64,000 nt of DNA, from contig CAZTNA010000002.1 of assembly GCA_964615305.1 (NCBI GenBank), positions 248,001 through 312,000 on the forward strand, given 5' to 3'. The position numbers and the translations under genes are program-made. Position 1 is the stretch's first letter, and each line of letters begins with the position of its first letter. The stretch comes from Bog-950 sp964615305 (GTDB lineage Bacteria; Bacteroidota; Bacteroidia; Chitinophagales; LD1). Of the stretch, positions 26,723-35,925 are shown piece after piece. The notes beneath the pieces are model-generated. The model was given only the letters and a program-made list of their open reading frames with translations. It had not been told where the DNA came from and made no database searches.

Positions 26723-28525
26723 ATGTCTGAATACATTGTAAGTGCCCGTAAGTACCGTCCGCTCCGTTTTACCGAAATGGTTGGACAAGAGCAGGTAGCT
26801 GTTACTTTAAAAAATGCTATCCGCACAGGGCACTTAGCTCATTCATTTTTGTTTTGTGGTCCTCGTGGTGTAGGTAAAACAACGGCAGCTCGCATTCTGG
26901 CTAAAACCATAAACTGTGAAAATATCAATCACGATTTCGAGGCTTGCGGTACATGCTCATCTTGCATTTCGTTTCAGCAAAATTCTTCGTTCAATATCCA
27001 TGAATTAGATGCCGCATCAAACAATTCGGTAGAAGACATTCGCTCACTGGTTGACCAAGTTCGTTTTCCACCGCAAAGCGGCAAGTACAAAATTTACATC
27101 ATAGATGAGGTTCACATGCTTTCAGCTGGTGCATTCAATGCATTTCTCAAGACGCTAGAGGAACCACCCTCCTATTGCAAATTCATTTTAGCCACTACTG
27201 AAAAACACAAAATACTGCCAACGATACTCTCGCGTTGTCAAATTTTCGATTTCAGAAGAATAGGTGTAGAAGTAATTGTAAATCATCTGAGACATATTTG
27301 TGAAACAGAAAAAGTAGATGCCGAAGACGAAGCACTTCATATTATTGCACAAAAAGCTGATGGTGGTATGCGTGATGCACTGTCAATGTTTGACCGTCTG
27401 TCGGGGTTTAGCGGAGGAAAACTGACCTACGCTTCAGTACTTGAAAACTTAAATGTGCTCGACTATGATTATTTTTTTAAAGTAACTGAGGCACTCTTAG
27501 TTGAAAATGTATCAGGCGTGTTTCAGTTGTTTGATGAAATTTTGAAAAAGGGATTTGAAGGTGACGATTTTATTATTGGCTTGTGCGAACATTTTCGTCA
27601 TTTACTTTTTTGCAAAGACAACAAAACATTGGCGTTGTTAGAAACAAGTGTCAGCCTAAAGCAGCGCTACTCGCAGCAAACATCATTAACCTCAGCTGAT
27701 TTTTTAGTTAACTGCTTACACTTGGGTAATCAATGCGATGTGCAATACAAGACCTCAAAAAACAAGCGGTTAACTGTTGAGCTTGCTCTTGTGAAAATGT
27801 GTTATGTAAATGCAGTAGTTGCAGTTAGTGCCGAAGGCAGTAAAAAAAAACTTTTTGATTCAGAAGTAAAAAACACAACAACTAACAAGGCAACACAATT
27901 TGAAGCTACACCAAAAATTAACGAAGTAAATGAACCTGCTATTACTATAACTCAAAAAATAGCAACCGCTGATACTGAGATTGAAAACAAACAAGCGGAG
28001 AATGTCATTGTAACTTCTTCGCCTCCATCAAAAAAAACCTCTACTATAGTAGGCAAAAGCAAAAAGTTACTTACGGTAGATTCTTATACTGAATCACCCA
28101 AAGAAAATACCCAACAAGTAATCAAAGAAGTTACTCAAGAAACCGAAGTTTCAATTTTAACACAGGAGAATGTCGAGCTGGTTTGGGGAGAGTATGGGGC
28201 ACAATTACCTGAAGAAAAAAAGGGTATAAAAATTGCTTTTTCAACTTTTATACCAGTACTTGACAATGAAAATATGAATGCAATCACTGTAACGGTACAG
28301 AGCGATATTCAAAAAAAGCAATTCGAAGAAGTAAGCAAAAGTCTAGAGCGCTTTTTATTGCAGCGCTTTGGCGCTCCGTTGAATTTTCTAATTATTGCCG
28401 ATAAAGCGTCAGAAACCGGAGCCAAGCCATATACTCCAAAAGAAAAACTTGAACGACTAATAGAAAAGAACCCCGCCCTAAAGATAATGCAAAAGCAGTT
28501 TGGGCTAGAACTTGATTACGATTAA
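26723..28525 (+). CDS. dnaX: DNA polymerase III subunit gamma/tau
   Basis: The clamp-loader ATPase of the replicative polymerase. Residues 45-53 are the Walker A GPRGVGKTT, followed by the zinc-binding module with Cys residues in NCEN...ACGTCSSC, the Walker B/sensor IIDEVHMLS near 117, and the SRC motif of clamp loaders in ILSRCQIFDF near 167. After residue ~360 the sequence is a low-complexity Thr/Glu/Lys linker leading to a C-terminal tau-like domain. In total 600 residues. The ATG at 26723 is preferred over the TTG at 26714. Confidence 0.95.
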   Translation: MSEYIVSARKYRPLRFTEMVGQEQVAVTLKNAIRTGHLAHSFLFCGPRGVGKTTAARILAKTINCENINHDFEACGTCSSCISFQQNSSFNIHELDAASNNSVEDIRSLVDQVRFPPQSGKYKIYIIDEVHMLSAGAFNAFLKTLEEPPSYCKFILATTEKHKILPTILSRCQIFDFRRIGVEVIVNHLRHICETEKVDAEDEALHIIAQKADGGMRDALSMFDRLSGFSGGKLTYASVLENLNVLDYDYFFKVTEALLVENVSGVFQLFDEILKKGFEGDDFIIGLCEHFRHLLFCKDNKTLALLETSVSLKQRYSQQTSLTSADFLVNCLHLGNQCDVQYKTSKNKRLTVELALVKMCYVNAVVAVSAEGSKKKLFDSEVKNTTTNKATQFEATPKINEVNEPAITITQKIATADTEIENKQAENVIVTSSPPSKKTSTIVGKSKKLLTVDSYTESPKENTQQVIKEVTQETEVSILTQENVELVWGEYGAQLPEEKKGIKIAFSTFIPVLDNENMNAITVTVQSDIQKKQFEEVSKSLERFLLQRFGAPLNFLIIADKASETGAKPYTPKEKLERLIEKNPALKIMQKQFGLELDYD

Positions 28526-28548
28526 CTAGAATATATAAAAACAGAATC

Positions 28549-31500
28549 ATGAATATTAAATCAGTGTTTTTTGCTGTTAGTATCTTAGTATTTAAGATAA
28601 ACTTTGCTCAACAAAGCAACACTACTAAAGGAAAATACGAGCAATTAAAACCAGCAAACGCAACTTCTATTCCCGCATCTGCTAACGGTGTGCCGTTAGC
28701 TAACAGCGCAGCTACAACGCGCTCTCTTGCCTCCAGACCATCTACTTCGAAGTTAAGTGAAGCAGTAGCTAACGATCCGTTTAACACTAAAATTTATACT
28801 CTGCAAAACGGAATGAAAGTTTACATAAGCGTGAATAAGGATGCCCCCAGAATACAAACGCTTTTTGCTGTAAAAGCCGGATCAAAGTTTGATCCGCCTC
28901 AAACCACCGGTTTGGCTCATTACCTGGAACACATGATGTTTAAGGGCACGCACGATTTAGGCACCCTAAATTGGGACAAAGAAAAAGTACTGCTTGATTC
29001 CATTCAAGCATATTTTGAATATCATAAAGACGAAAAAGATGAAGCCAGAAAAAAATTGCTATACGCAAAAATAGATACGCTTAGCTATGAAGCATCTAAA
29101 TATGCTATAGCTAACGAGTATGACAAAATGACAACAAGCATTGGCGCACAAGGAACAAATGCGTTTACTTCTACTGACATGACAGTTTACATAAACGACA
29201 TTCCAAGCAACGCACTTGGTAAGTTTATTGAGTTAGAAGCACATCGTTTTAGAACATGTGTTTTGCGTTTGTTTCATACCGAACTGGAAACAGTGTATGA
29301 GGAGTTTAATCGCAATCAAGATAACGACCGAGTATGGAGCGACCACGCTGTAGAAAATGCATTGTTACCCAATCACCCTTACGGAACTCAAACCACCATA
29401 GGCGAAGGCGAACATCTGAAGAACCCTTCAATGCTCAATATTTACAAATACCAGAAAACTTATTACTGCCCAAATAATGTAGCATTAATACTTGTAGGTG
29501 ATTTGGATCCTGAAGAAACAATAGCTTTAGTAGAAAAGTATTATGGCAATTGGAGTGAAGTAAAAATTCCACCTTTTGTAAAGCAAAACGCGCCAAGAGT
29601 TACAGAACCTATTATACGCGAATACAAAGGACCTCAACCTGAGCATGTTATTTTCAGCTACTTGTTTGGTGGGGCAAATACGCGTGAAGCTTTAATGGTA
29701 AAATTGATTGACAATATATTGGCAAACGGTGCTGCCGGGCTTATAGATTTAGATTTGGTGCAGCAGCAAAAGGTTTTAGAAGCATACTCTTTTGTTGACG
29801 AAAACACAGATTATACTTTTCATAAGTTTTATGGCACTCCTAAGCAAGGGCAAAAGTTAGAGGAAGTAAAAGATTTATTGCTGGCTGAAATTGAGAAAGT
29901 AAAACGTGGCGAGTTTGGAGACTGGCTACTGCCTGCCATAATCCAGAATCAAAAACTGGAACGTATGAAAGCCGCTGAAAAGAATGATGGCCGAGCTTTT
30001 ACATTAATGGGAACGTTTGTGCACGATATTCCATGGAATAGTTGGGTTAACCAAATTGAGGAAATGGAAAAGATAACCAAAGACGACATAGTTAAGTTTG
30101 CTCGTGAACATTACAGTAAGAACTATGCACTTTGCTACAAACGTCAGGGCGATGCAAATGTTCACAAAGTTGAGAAACCACAAATAACATCTGTTGTAAT
30201 GAACAAAGATGTTATGTCGCCATTTAAGCAAAGATGGGATAACATACCGCAAGCATCTATCAAACCTAAGTTCATTGATTTTGATAAAGATATTACACAT
30301 CTCACATTAGATAAAGGTGCGGTGCCTTTTGATTATATCAACAACAGCGTAAACAAAACATTTTCGCTCAACTACATTTTTGATATGGGCACCGATAACA
30401 TCCGTGAACTAGGCTTAGCCATTAATTATCTTCAATATCTCGGCACTGATAAATACACATCTGAACAATTGAAAGAAGAGTTCTATAAACTCGGTTTATC
30501 GTTTGGAGTTAATTCCGGAAGAGATCGGGTTTATGTATCACTTAGCGGTTTAGAAGAAAACCTGAAAAAAGGGGTTGCCCTTTTTGAACATATACTTAGC
30601 AGCGTAAAACCTGATAAGGAAGTTTATAGTGCTATGGTGATGGATATTTTACAGAGCAGGGTTAATGCCAAGAAAAACAAAGGGGCAATACTTTACAATG
30701 GTTTGGGCAACTACGCTAAATATGGAGCATTGAACCCATTTACGAATGTAATGAGCGAAGAAGAATTAACGAAAGTGGACGTAAATAAATTGATTGATTT
30801 AATTAAATCATTGAACACCTACAAACACAAAATCTTTTATTACGGCAATACAGAAGCAAAGTCTGCTCTTTCGGTTTTTAACGAAATGCACAAGATAAAT
30901 TCTCAGCTAAAATCCTATCCAATGGCAAAGAAATACGAAGAGCTACCATTAGATAATACAGAAGTGTTTGTTTGTTACTATCCTATGAAACAAACGGAAG
31001 TGCTTATGCTAAGTAAGGATGTTAAGTTTAATGAATCACTTTACCCATATGTATTTCTTTATAACGATTACTATGGCTCAGGGCTAAGTTCAATAATGTT
31101 TCAGGAGATACGCGAAAAAATGGCGTTAGCATATTCTGTTTACAGTAATTTTGGGATTCCTCAATATGCCGATGAATCACACTATCTTACCTCTTACGTA
31201 GGCACACAGACCGATAAACTAAAAACTGCGTTGGCTGAAATGAGTAAACTCCTGAATGACATGCCGGAGGTAAAACAACAATTCGAAGGTGCGCGTGCCA
31301 GTGTAATAAAAACACTGGAGAGCGATTGGACAACAAGAAGTGATATGTACTGGGCTTACGACCGCGCTCAAAAAAGGGGACTCAACTATGATGTTCGCAA
31401 AATGGTTTACGAAAAAGCCGGCAGTTTAACCTCTGGTGATTTGCACAGGTTTTTCAACGAGCACATTAAAGGCAAAAAATTTACTTACTGTGTTATTGGT

Positions 31501-31584
31501 AAAAAAGAAGACATTAACTTAGATGTGTTAAAAGAACTTGGGCGGGTTAAAGTGTTGAATACTGAAGAATTGTTCGGTTATTAA
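28549..31584 (+). CDS. M16-family zinc peptidase (two-repeat, exported)
   Basis: A 1011-residue insulinase/pitrilysin-like peptidase. A signal peptide (residues 1-20) precedes a Ser/Ala/Thr-rich linker and the first catalytic M16 domain with inverted zinc motif HYLEH (His124, Glu127, His128) and the distal Glu in ELETVYEEFNRN near 250. An insertion of ~50 residues rich in charged helix separates these. The second, inactive M16 repeat occupies the C-terminal half and contains the RExxALAYSV sequence (REKMALAYSV) that shapes the substrate pocket. Likely a periplasmic oligopeptidase. It ends with a four-base overlap with the converging B12-binding gene. Confidence 0.92.
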   Translation: MNIKSVFFAVSILVFKINFAQQSNTTKGKYEQLKPANATSIPASANGVPLANSAATTRSLASRPSTSKLSEAVANDPFNTKIYTLQNGMKVYISVNKDAPRIQTLFAVKAGSKFDPPQTTGLAHYLEHMMFKGTHDLGTLNWDKEKVLLDSIQAYFEYHKDEKDEARKKLLYAKIDTLSYEASKYAIANEYDKMTTSIGAQGTNAFTSTDMTVYINDIPSNALGKFIELEAHRFRTCVLRLFHTELETVYEEFNRNQDNDRVWSDHAVENALLPNHPYGTQTTIGEGEHLKNPSMLNIYKYQKTYYCPNNVALILVGDLDPEETIALVEKYYGNWSEVKIPPFVKQNAPRVTEPIIREYKGPQPEHVIFSYLFGGANTREALMVKLIDNILANGAAGLIDLDLVQQQKVLEAYSFVDENTDYTFHKFYGTPKQGQKLEEVKDLLLAEIEKVKRGEFGDWLLPAIIQNQKLERMKAAEKNDGRAFTLMGTFVHDIPWNSWVNQIEEMEKITKDDIVKFAREHYSKNYALCYKRQGDANVHKVEKPQITSVVMNKDVMSPFKQRWDNIPQASIKPKFIDFDKDITHLTLDKGAVPFDYINNSVNKTFSLNYIFDMGTDNIRELGLAINYLQYLGTDKYTSEQLKEEFYKLGLSFGVNSGRDRVYVSLSGLEENLKKGVALFEHILSSVKPDKEVYSAMVMDILQSRVNAKKNKGAILYNGLGNYAKYGALNPFTNVMSEEELTKVDVNKLIDLIKSLNTYKHKIFYYGNTEAKSALSVFNEMHKINSQLKSYPMAKKYEELPLDNTEVFVCYYPMKQTEVLMLSKDVKFNESLYPYVFLYNDYYGSGLSSIMFQEIREKMALAYSVYSNFGIPQYADESHYLTSYVGTQTDKLKTALAEMSKLLNDMPEVKQQFEGARASVIKTLESDWTTRSDMYWAYDRAQKRGLNYDVRKMVYEKAGSLTSGDLHRFFNEHIKGKKFTYCVIGKKEDINLDVLKELGRVKVLNTEELFGY

Positions 31585-31988
31585 AAACTTCTGTGTTCGC
31601 TTACCCAGTCTTTGATATATGCAGCAATTTGTGAAGTAGGTGTGCCTGGAGCAAATAGCTCACCACAACCCTGTTTACGCAATTGCTGCATATCATCTTC
31701 CGGAATAATTCCACCGCCTGTAAGTAGTACATCGTCCATTCCCTTTTCTTTCATAAGTGATAACACCTTAGGAAAAACAGTGTTATGCGCACCACTCAAT
31801 ATGGAGATTCCTATAGCATCCACGTCTTCTTGCAGTGCTGCAGTTACAACCATATCTGGTGTTTGGCGCAAACCTGTATATATTACCTCCATGCCTGCAT
31901 CGCGTAGTGCAGATGCTATAACTTTTGCACCGCGGTCGTGGCCATCTAATCCAACTTTGGCAACTAATATTCGTATGGGTCGCTTCAT
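31581..31988 (-). CDS. Stand-alone B12-binding subunit of acyl-CoA mutase
   Basis: A 135-residue cobalamin-binding domain. The motif VGLDGHDRGAK (Asp15, His17, Gly20; the DxHxxG in which His ligates cobalt), SILSGAHN (SxL), and LLTGGGIIP (GG) are all present. This matches the C-terminal B12 domain of methylmalonyl-CoA mutase, here as a separate small subunit. It must pair with a catalytic subunit encoded elsewhere, since none is in the window. Possible enzymes include methylmalonyl-CoA, ethylmalonyl-CoA and isobutyryl-CoA mutase. TATTTTTG at 31993-32000 on the minus strand could be its -7 box, four bases before the ATG, but it also forms the U-tract of the terminator at 32002-32036. Confidence 0.9.
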   Translation of the reverse strand: MKRPIRILVAKVGLDGHDRGAKVIASALRDAGMEVIYTGLRQTPDMVVTAALQEDVDAIGISILSGAHNTVFPKVLSLMKEKGMDDVLLTGGGIIPEDDMQQLRKQGCGELFAPGTPTSQIAAYIKDWVSEHRSF

Positions 31989-32001
31989 AAGTCAAAAATA
32001 A

Positions 32002-32036
32002 AAATGCGGAACGAAGTATAATTTCATTCCGCATTT
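32002..32036 (-). terminator. Terminator of the poly-Asp gene
   Basis: A 14-bp stem (AAATGCGGAACGAA with TTCATTCCGCATTT, one mismatch) around a seven-base loop. On the minus strand it is followed by TTTTTATTTTT. It lies 20 bases after the stop of the gene ending at 32057. Confidence 0.8.
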
Positions 32037-32056
32037 CATTATTCAATCAGTCTGAT

Positions 32057-32524
32057 TTAATAATCATCATCAAATCCTCCACCGCCTCCTTTTCGTCCTC
32101 CTCCCCAATCGTCATCATCATCGTCATCATCTCCAAAATCGTCAAAGTCTTCAAAATCCTCATCGTCATAATCATCTTGTTTGGCAGCTTTACGGCCTTT
32201 TCCTGATGATTTCTTATCAATCAAATCATCAAATTCCTCTAAATCTTTCATTGACTTTAACTCATCAACTGACGGCTCCTCTTCTGTTTCTTCTTCAGAA
32301 TCTCCACTCTCGTAATCATCTTCTACTTCCTCATCATCGTCATCATCGTCATCGTCATCCCGACCTTTCTTTTTTGACAATTTCTTAGGTGCTACATCCT
32401 CATCATCTTCTTCATCCTTGCTTTTACCTTTCTTTTTACTTGTTGTTTTTGCAGGAGCTGCAGCTTTTTTGGCTGCTGCCTTCTTTGGTTTGGCGGGTGT
32501 TGCCTTCTTTTTCTTGATTGCCAT
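32057..32524 (-). CDS. Bipartite poly-Lys / poly-Asp low-complexity protein
   Basis: A 155-residue protein with strong charge separation. Residues 1-55 are Lys/Ala/Pro-rich, like histone H1 tails; the middle and end are Asp/Glu tracts (runs of eight or more Asp near residue 57 and near 134) with a GGGRKGGGGG stretch before the terminal FDDDY. No fold is evident apart from a short acidic helical segment near 80-105. The design recalls nucleoplasmin-like or RNA polymerase delta-like acidic proteins, but I cannot assign a family. It has its own promoter and terminator. A role in nucleoid or RNA handling is inference only. Confidence 0.75.
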   Translation of the reverse strand: MAIKKKKATPAKPKKAAAKKAAAPAKTTSKKKGKSKDEEDDEDVAPKKLSKKKGRDDDDDDDDDEEVEDDYESGDSEEETEEEPSVDELKSMKDLEEFDDLIDKKSSGKGRKAAKQDDYDDEDFEDFDDFGDDDDDDDDWGGGRKGGGGGFDDDY

Positions 32525-32601
32525 AGGTATTGAGTTTATTAAGGGTTTTGGTTTTACCGTGTAAATTTAAAAGCAATAATTCCGGTTAGAAAAATTTTTT
32601 C

Positions 32602-32643
32602 AAAAATAATTTCAAAAATAATTTCGTGCATGTACTGTCAAAT
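32602..32643 (-). promoter_or_regulatory. Promoter with duplicated -7 box for the poly-Asp gene
   Basis: On the minus strand TTTG (32643-32640) is followed after 18 bases by TATTTTTG (32621-32614), and the same box recurs at 32609-32602. The duplication comes from a 12-base direct repeat, TTTCAAAAATAA, at 32599-32610 and 32611-32622. The 5' untranslated region would be about 75-85 bases. Confidence 0.6.
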
Positions 32644-32673
32644 TATTTTTTGATTAAAATATTTTGTTGCTGT

Positions 32674-34209
32674 TTAGAGAGAATCAAAATAATCAAACGA
32701 TTTTTTCAATCGTTGAGTTGTTTTGTGTTTACCCAAAAGATTGACCATATCAAAAACCGGAGGCCCTTGCATAGTGCCAGCTAAGGCCAGCCTAAGCACC
32801 GGCATTATTTCTCCAATCTTAATTCCGTTTGAGGCTGCTACCTCTTTTACGGCTTTTTCCACTTCCGTTGTCTTAAAATCAGCAACACCTGCTATTGTGT
32901 TGGTTATTAAATCAAACTTGCTTCTATTTTCTTTAGAATATTTCTTCCGAACAGTATCAATATCAAAAATTTTTATGTCTTCAAAAAAGTAATAACCCAT
33001 GTCTAAAAGGTCGTTGGTGAATGTGGCACGTTCTTTCATTAATCTGCAAAACTCAGTAGTAAAGTTAACATCGTAACTATAGCCCTTAGCCAGAATCTGA
33101 TCTTTAACAATTTCAGCTAACACGGTGTCATCTTTAGCTTTCAAATATTGATGGTTAAACCATTTTGCTTTTTCGAAATCGTAACGAGCTCCAGCTTTAT
33201 GCACCTTTGTCAAACTAAATAACTGTATCATTTCGCCCAAACTCATTACTTCCTTATTATCGCCTGGGTTCCATCCTAGCAACACCAAAAAATTCACAAA
33301 AGCTTCTGAAAAAAACCCCTTTTCTCTATACCCTTCGCTTATCTCTCCTGTTTCTTGATTCTTCCAATTAATTGCGTAAAACGGAAAACCCAATCTGTCA
33401 CCATCACGTTTACTTAGCTTGCCATTACCATCAGGTTTCAAGAGCAACGGTAAATGGGCAAACTTCGGCATTACATCTTCTATGCCTAACGCACGATATA
33501 GCAAAACGTGCAATGGTGCTGAGCTTAACCACTCTTCTCCTCGTATTACATGCGTAATCTGCATCATATAATCATCACTTACGTTGGCTAAATGGTAAGT
33601 GGGCATACCATCACTTTTAAGTAATACAGCATCACTAAGTTGATTTGTATTGAAAGATACCCACTCACGTATTTCGTCATAAAACTTCACTTCTTCATTC
33701 CGAGGCATTTTAAATCTGATAACGTAGGGCGCACCACTGGCTAAACGACTCTCCACTTCATCTTGCGAAAGTGAGGTGGAATTTTTCATGTATTGGCGCG
33801 TAATAGAATTGTATGATGGACTGGGGTTACCCTGCGCCATTAAATCTGTGCGCATTTTCTCAATCTCTTCTTCGGTATCAAATGCATAATAAGCATGTCC
33901 ACTAGCTATCAGTTTATCAGCATATTGACGATACAAATGTTTGCGCTCACTTTGGCGGTAAGGTGCATGAGGACCGTCTCCAAATCCAACTCCCTCGTTT
34001 GGCTCAATACCACACCATTTTAGTGCATTGATGATAAACTCTTCAGCACCCGCAACAAACCGATTTTGATCAGTATCTTCTACTCGTAGTATAAAATCTC
34101 CTCCCGCTTGTTTTGCCAACAAATAATTATAGAGTGCTGTGCGAATACCGCCCGGATGAAGCGGGCCTGTAGGTGATGGCGCAAAACGAACTCTTACTCT
34201 TCTACTCAT
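32674..34209 (-). CDS. gltX: Glutamate--tRNA ligase
   Basis: A class I aminoacyl-tRNA synthetase of 511 residues, joining glutamate to tRNA-Glu. The N-terminal VRFAPSPTGPLHPGGIRTAL carries the HIGH-type motif as HPGG, with Pro at the position usually Ile, Val or Leu; LRVEDTDQNRF follows. KLSKRDG near residue 267 is the KMSKS motif. The C-terminal ~150 residues are the helical anticodon-binding domain. No GatCAB gene is nearby, so whether it also charges tRNA-Gln is not shown. Confidence 0.94.
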   Translation of the reverse strand: MSRRVRVRFAPSPTGPLHPGGIRTALYNYLLAKQAGGDFILRVEDTDQNRFVAGAEEFIINALKWCGIEPNEGVGFGDGPHAPYRQSERKHLYRQYADKLIASGHAYYAFDTEEEIEKMRTDLMAQGNPSPSYNSITRQYMKNSTSLSQDEVESRLASGAPYVIRFKMPRNEEVKFYDEIREWVSFNTNQLSDAVLLKSDGMPTYHLANVSDDYMMQITHVIRGEEWLSSAPLHVLLYRALGIEDVMPKFAHLPLLLKPDGNGKLSKRDGDRLGFPFYAINWKNQETGEISEGYREKGFFSEAFVNFLVLLGWNPGDNKEVMSLGEMIQLFSLTKVHKAGARYDFEKAKWFNHQYLKAKDDTVLAEIVKDQILAKGYSYDVNFTTEFCRLMKERATFTNDLLDMGYYFFEDIKIFDIDTVRKKYSKENRSKFDLITNTIAGVADFKTTEVEKAVKEVAASNGIKIGEIMPVLRLALAGTMQGPPVFDMVNLLGKHKTTQRLKKSFDYFDSL

Positions 34210-34296
34210 AATCTATTTTGAATCAGGACGAAAATAATTTTTGTATGGAAAGATAATTGAAACTTAAGAGTAGTTGAATTTTGTTTCTTCGCTGTT

Positions 34297-34935
34297 GTGT
34301 TAGACGCTCTGCTATTTACCAAAACTCCTTCGCTGCTTAAATCTATTTATCCGGCCTGCGTTTGGCAGATGTCATCGGCTCAAAAAAAACTGTATCTCAC
34401 ATTCGATGATGGTCCAATCTCTGATGTTACTCCTTTTGTGTTAGACGAATTAAAGAAATGGGATGCAAAAGCTTCGTTTTTTTGTATCGGAAAAAATGTA
34501 GATCAACACCCGGAACTTTTCCAGCGAATTATTAACGAAGGACACTCCGTTGGGAATCATACTTATAATCACCTAAACGGATGGAATACCAGAGATTATG
34601 AGTATTTTACCAATGTAGAAAAATGCAACGAAGTGTTATTGCGTTTCAACTTGCAAAACACGAACTTGTTTAGGCCTCCTTATGGTAAATTGAAGCCATC
34701 ACAATATACAGTTTTGAAAACTATGTACTCAATAGTAATGTGGGATGTGCTTAGTTTCGACTTTGATCTAAAAGCATCGCCTGAAGGTGTTTTAAAAAAT
34801 ATTCTACAATATTCAGAACCGGGAAGTATTATAGTAATGCATGATAGTTTGAAAGCAGAATCAAAAGTAAAACATGCATTACCTATGCTGTTAGAACATT
34901 TTACCAAACTAGACTATACGTTTGAAAAATTATGA
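34297..34935 (+). CDS. Polysaccharide deacetylase family protein
   Basis: A 212-residue NodB-homology (CE4) protein. The metal and catalytic motifs are present: TFDDGP near residue 37 (catalytic base and metal-binding Asp), HSVGNHTYNH near 83 (two metal His), RPPYGK near 124, and a C-terminal IIVMHDS (motif 5, His). The start is GTG at 34297; the N-terminal TKTPSLLKSIYPACVW block is typical of the Bacteroidota branch. No clear signal peptide, so the substrate may be peptidoglycan or exopolysaccharide precursors. Its stop overlaps the TatD start by four bases (ATGA at 34932). Confidence 0.88.
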   Translation: MLDALLFTKTPSLLKSIYPACVWQMSSAQKKLYLTFDDGPISDVTPFVLDELKKWDAKASFFCIGKNVDQHPELFQRIINEGHSVGNHTYNHLNGWNTRDYEYFTNVEKCNEVLLRFNLQNTNLFRPPYGKLKPSQYTVLKTMYSIVMWDVLSFDFDLKASPEGVLKNILQYSEPGSIIVMHDSLKAESKVKHALPMLLEHFTKLDYTFEKL

Positions 34936-35699
34936 GTTTGATTGATACACATTGCCATATCTATTTACAGGAATTTGACAAAAACTTAACCGAGTTGATT
35001 TTTCGATGTAAACTAAACGGAGTAGAGCAAATTTTTTTACCGGCTATTGACAGCGAAACTCATGAACGGGTTATATCCCTTTCAAAAAGTCAACCCGGTA
35101 TTTATCCAATGATGGGACTACATCCGTGCAGCGTGAAAAGCAATTTTGAAGACGAACTACGAATTGTAGAACAAAACCTGAGTGCGAAAATTAAGTATTA
35201 TGCCATTGGTGAAATAGGCCTCGATTACCATTGGGATTTATCTTTTAAGAAAGAGCAACAAATTGCCTTTCACAAGCAAATTGAAATAGCTATAGCCAAG
35301 AACTTACCAATTGTAATTCACAGCCGCAAATCAACTCAAGACTGTATTGATATTGTAAGCCAATATAAGGGAAATGTATCAGGCATTTTTCATTGCTTTG
35401 GTGGAACTATTGAAGAAGCAATGCAAATTATTGAGCTTGGCTTTTATTTAGGAATTGGGGGTGTGGTTACATACAAAAACTCAGGCTTAAAAGAAGTTTT
35501 ACATAAGCTAAGTTTAGAAAACATAGTATTGGAAACAGATTCGCCATACCTTACCCCTGTGCCACACCGGGGAAAACAGAACGAACCTTCTTTTTTGAAG
35601 ATAATTGCAGAACATGTGGCCACAGCCACAAACACCACACTTTCAGAGGTAGCTCGCATTACTTCTCAAAATGCACTAAAGGTGTTTAAAATGAATTAA
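34932..35699 (+). CDS. TatD-family metal-dependent hydrolase
   Basis: A 255-residue TIM-barrel hydrolase. Metal ligands and motifs: DTHCHIY at residues 5-11, GEIGLDYHW near 95, VIHSRKS near 129, HCFGG near 155 and LETDSPYL near 202. Members act as 3'-5' DNA/RNA exonucleases and are proposed to work in DNA repair, RNA turnover and D-aminoacyl-tRNA editing. Translationally coupled to the deacetylase gene. Confidence 0.92.
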   Translation: MSLIDTHCHIYLQEFDKNLTELIFRCKLNGVEQIFLPAIDSETHERVISLSKSQPGIYPMMGLHPCSVKSNFEDELRIVEQNLSAKIKYYAIGEIGLDYHWDLSFKKEQQIAFHKQIEIAIAKNLPIVIHSRKSTQDCIDIVSQYKGNVSGIFHCFGGTIEEAMQIIELGFYLGIGGVVTYKNSGLKEVLHKLSLENIVLETDSPYLTPVPHRGKQNEPSFLKIIAEHVATATNTTLSEVARITSQNALKVFKMN

Positions 35700-35719
35700 T
35701 AGATTCGCAGCCCGATTTT

Positions 35720-35806
35720 AGAGAGGTGTCCGAGTGGTTGAAGGAGCACGCCTGGAAAGTGTGTAAACGTGAAAGCGTTTCGAGGGTTCGAATCCCTTCC
35801 TCTCTG
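35720..35806 (+). tRNA. tRNA-Ser (GGA)
   Basis: A type II tRNA of 87 bases. The acceptor AGAGAGG pairs with CCTCTCT. The anticodon stem CACGC/GTGTG holds loop CTGGAAA, with anticodon GGA at 35754-35756. A long variable arm (ACGTGAAAGCGT-type hairpin) and a T arm GAGGG-TTCGAAT-CCCTT follow. The discriminator is G. CCA is not encoded. Confidence 0.95.
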
Positions 35807-35925
35807 CATTAATTTTGTTTCATCATTAACCAAATTAGGAATAGAAAATACAGAAATGTATCTACCATTATTTGTCTGAACTTTTATTTTCGCTCATCCT
35901 CTAATTCAAACAACAATAACCCCAC

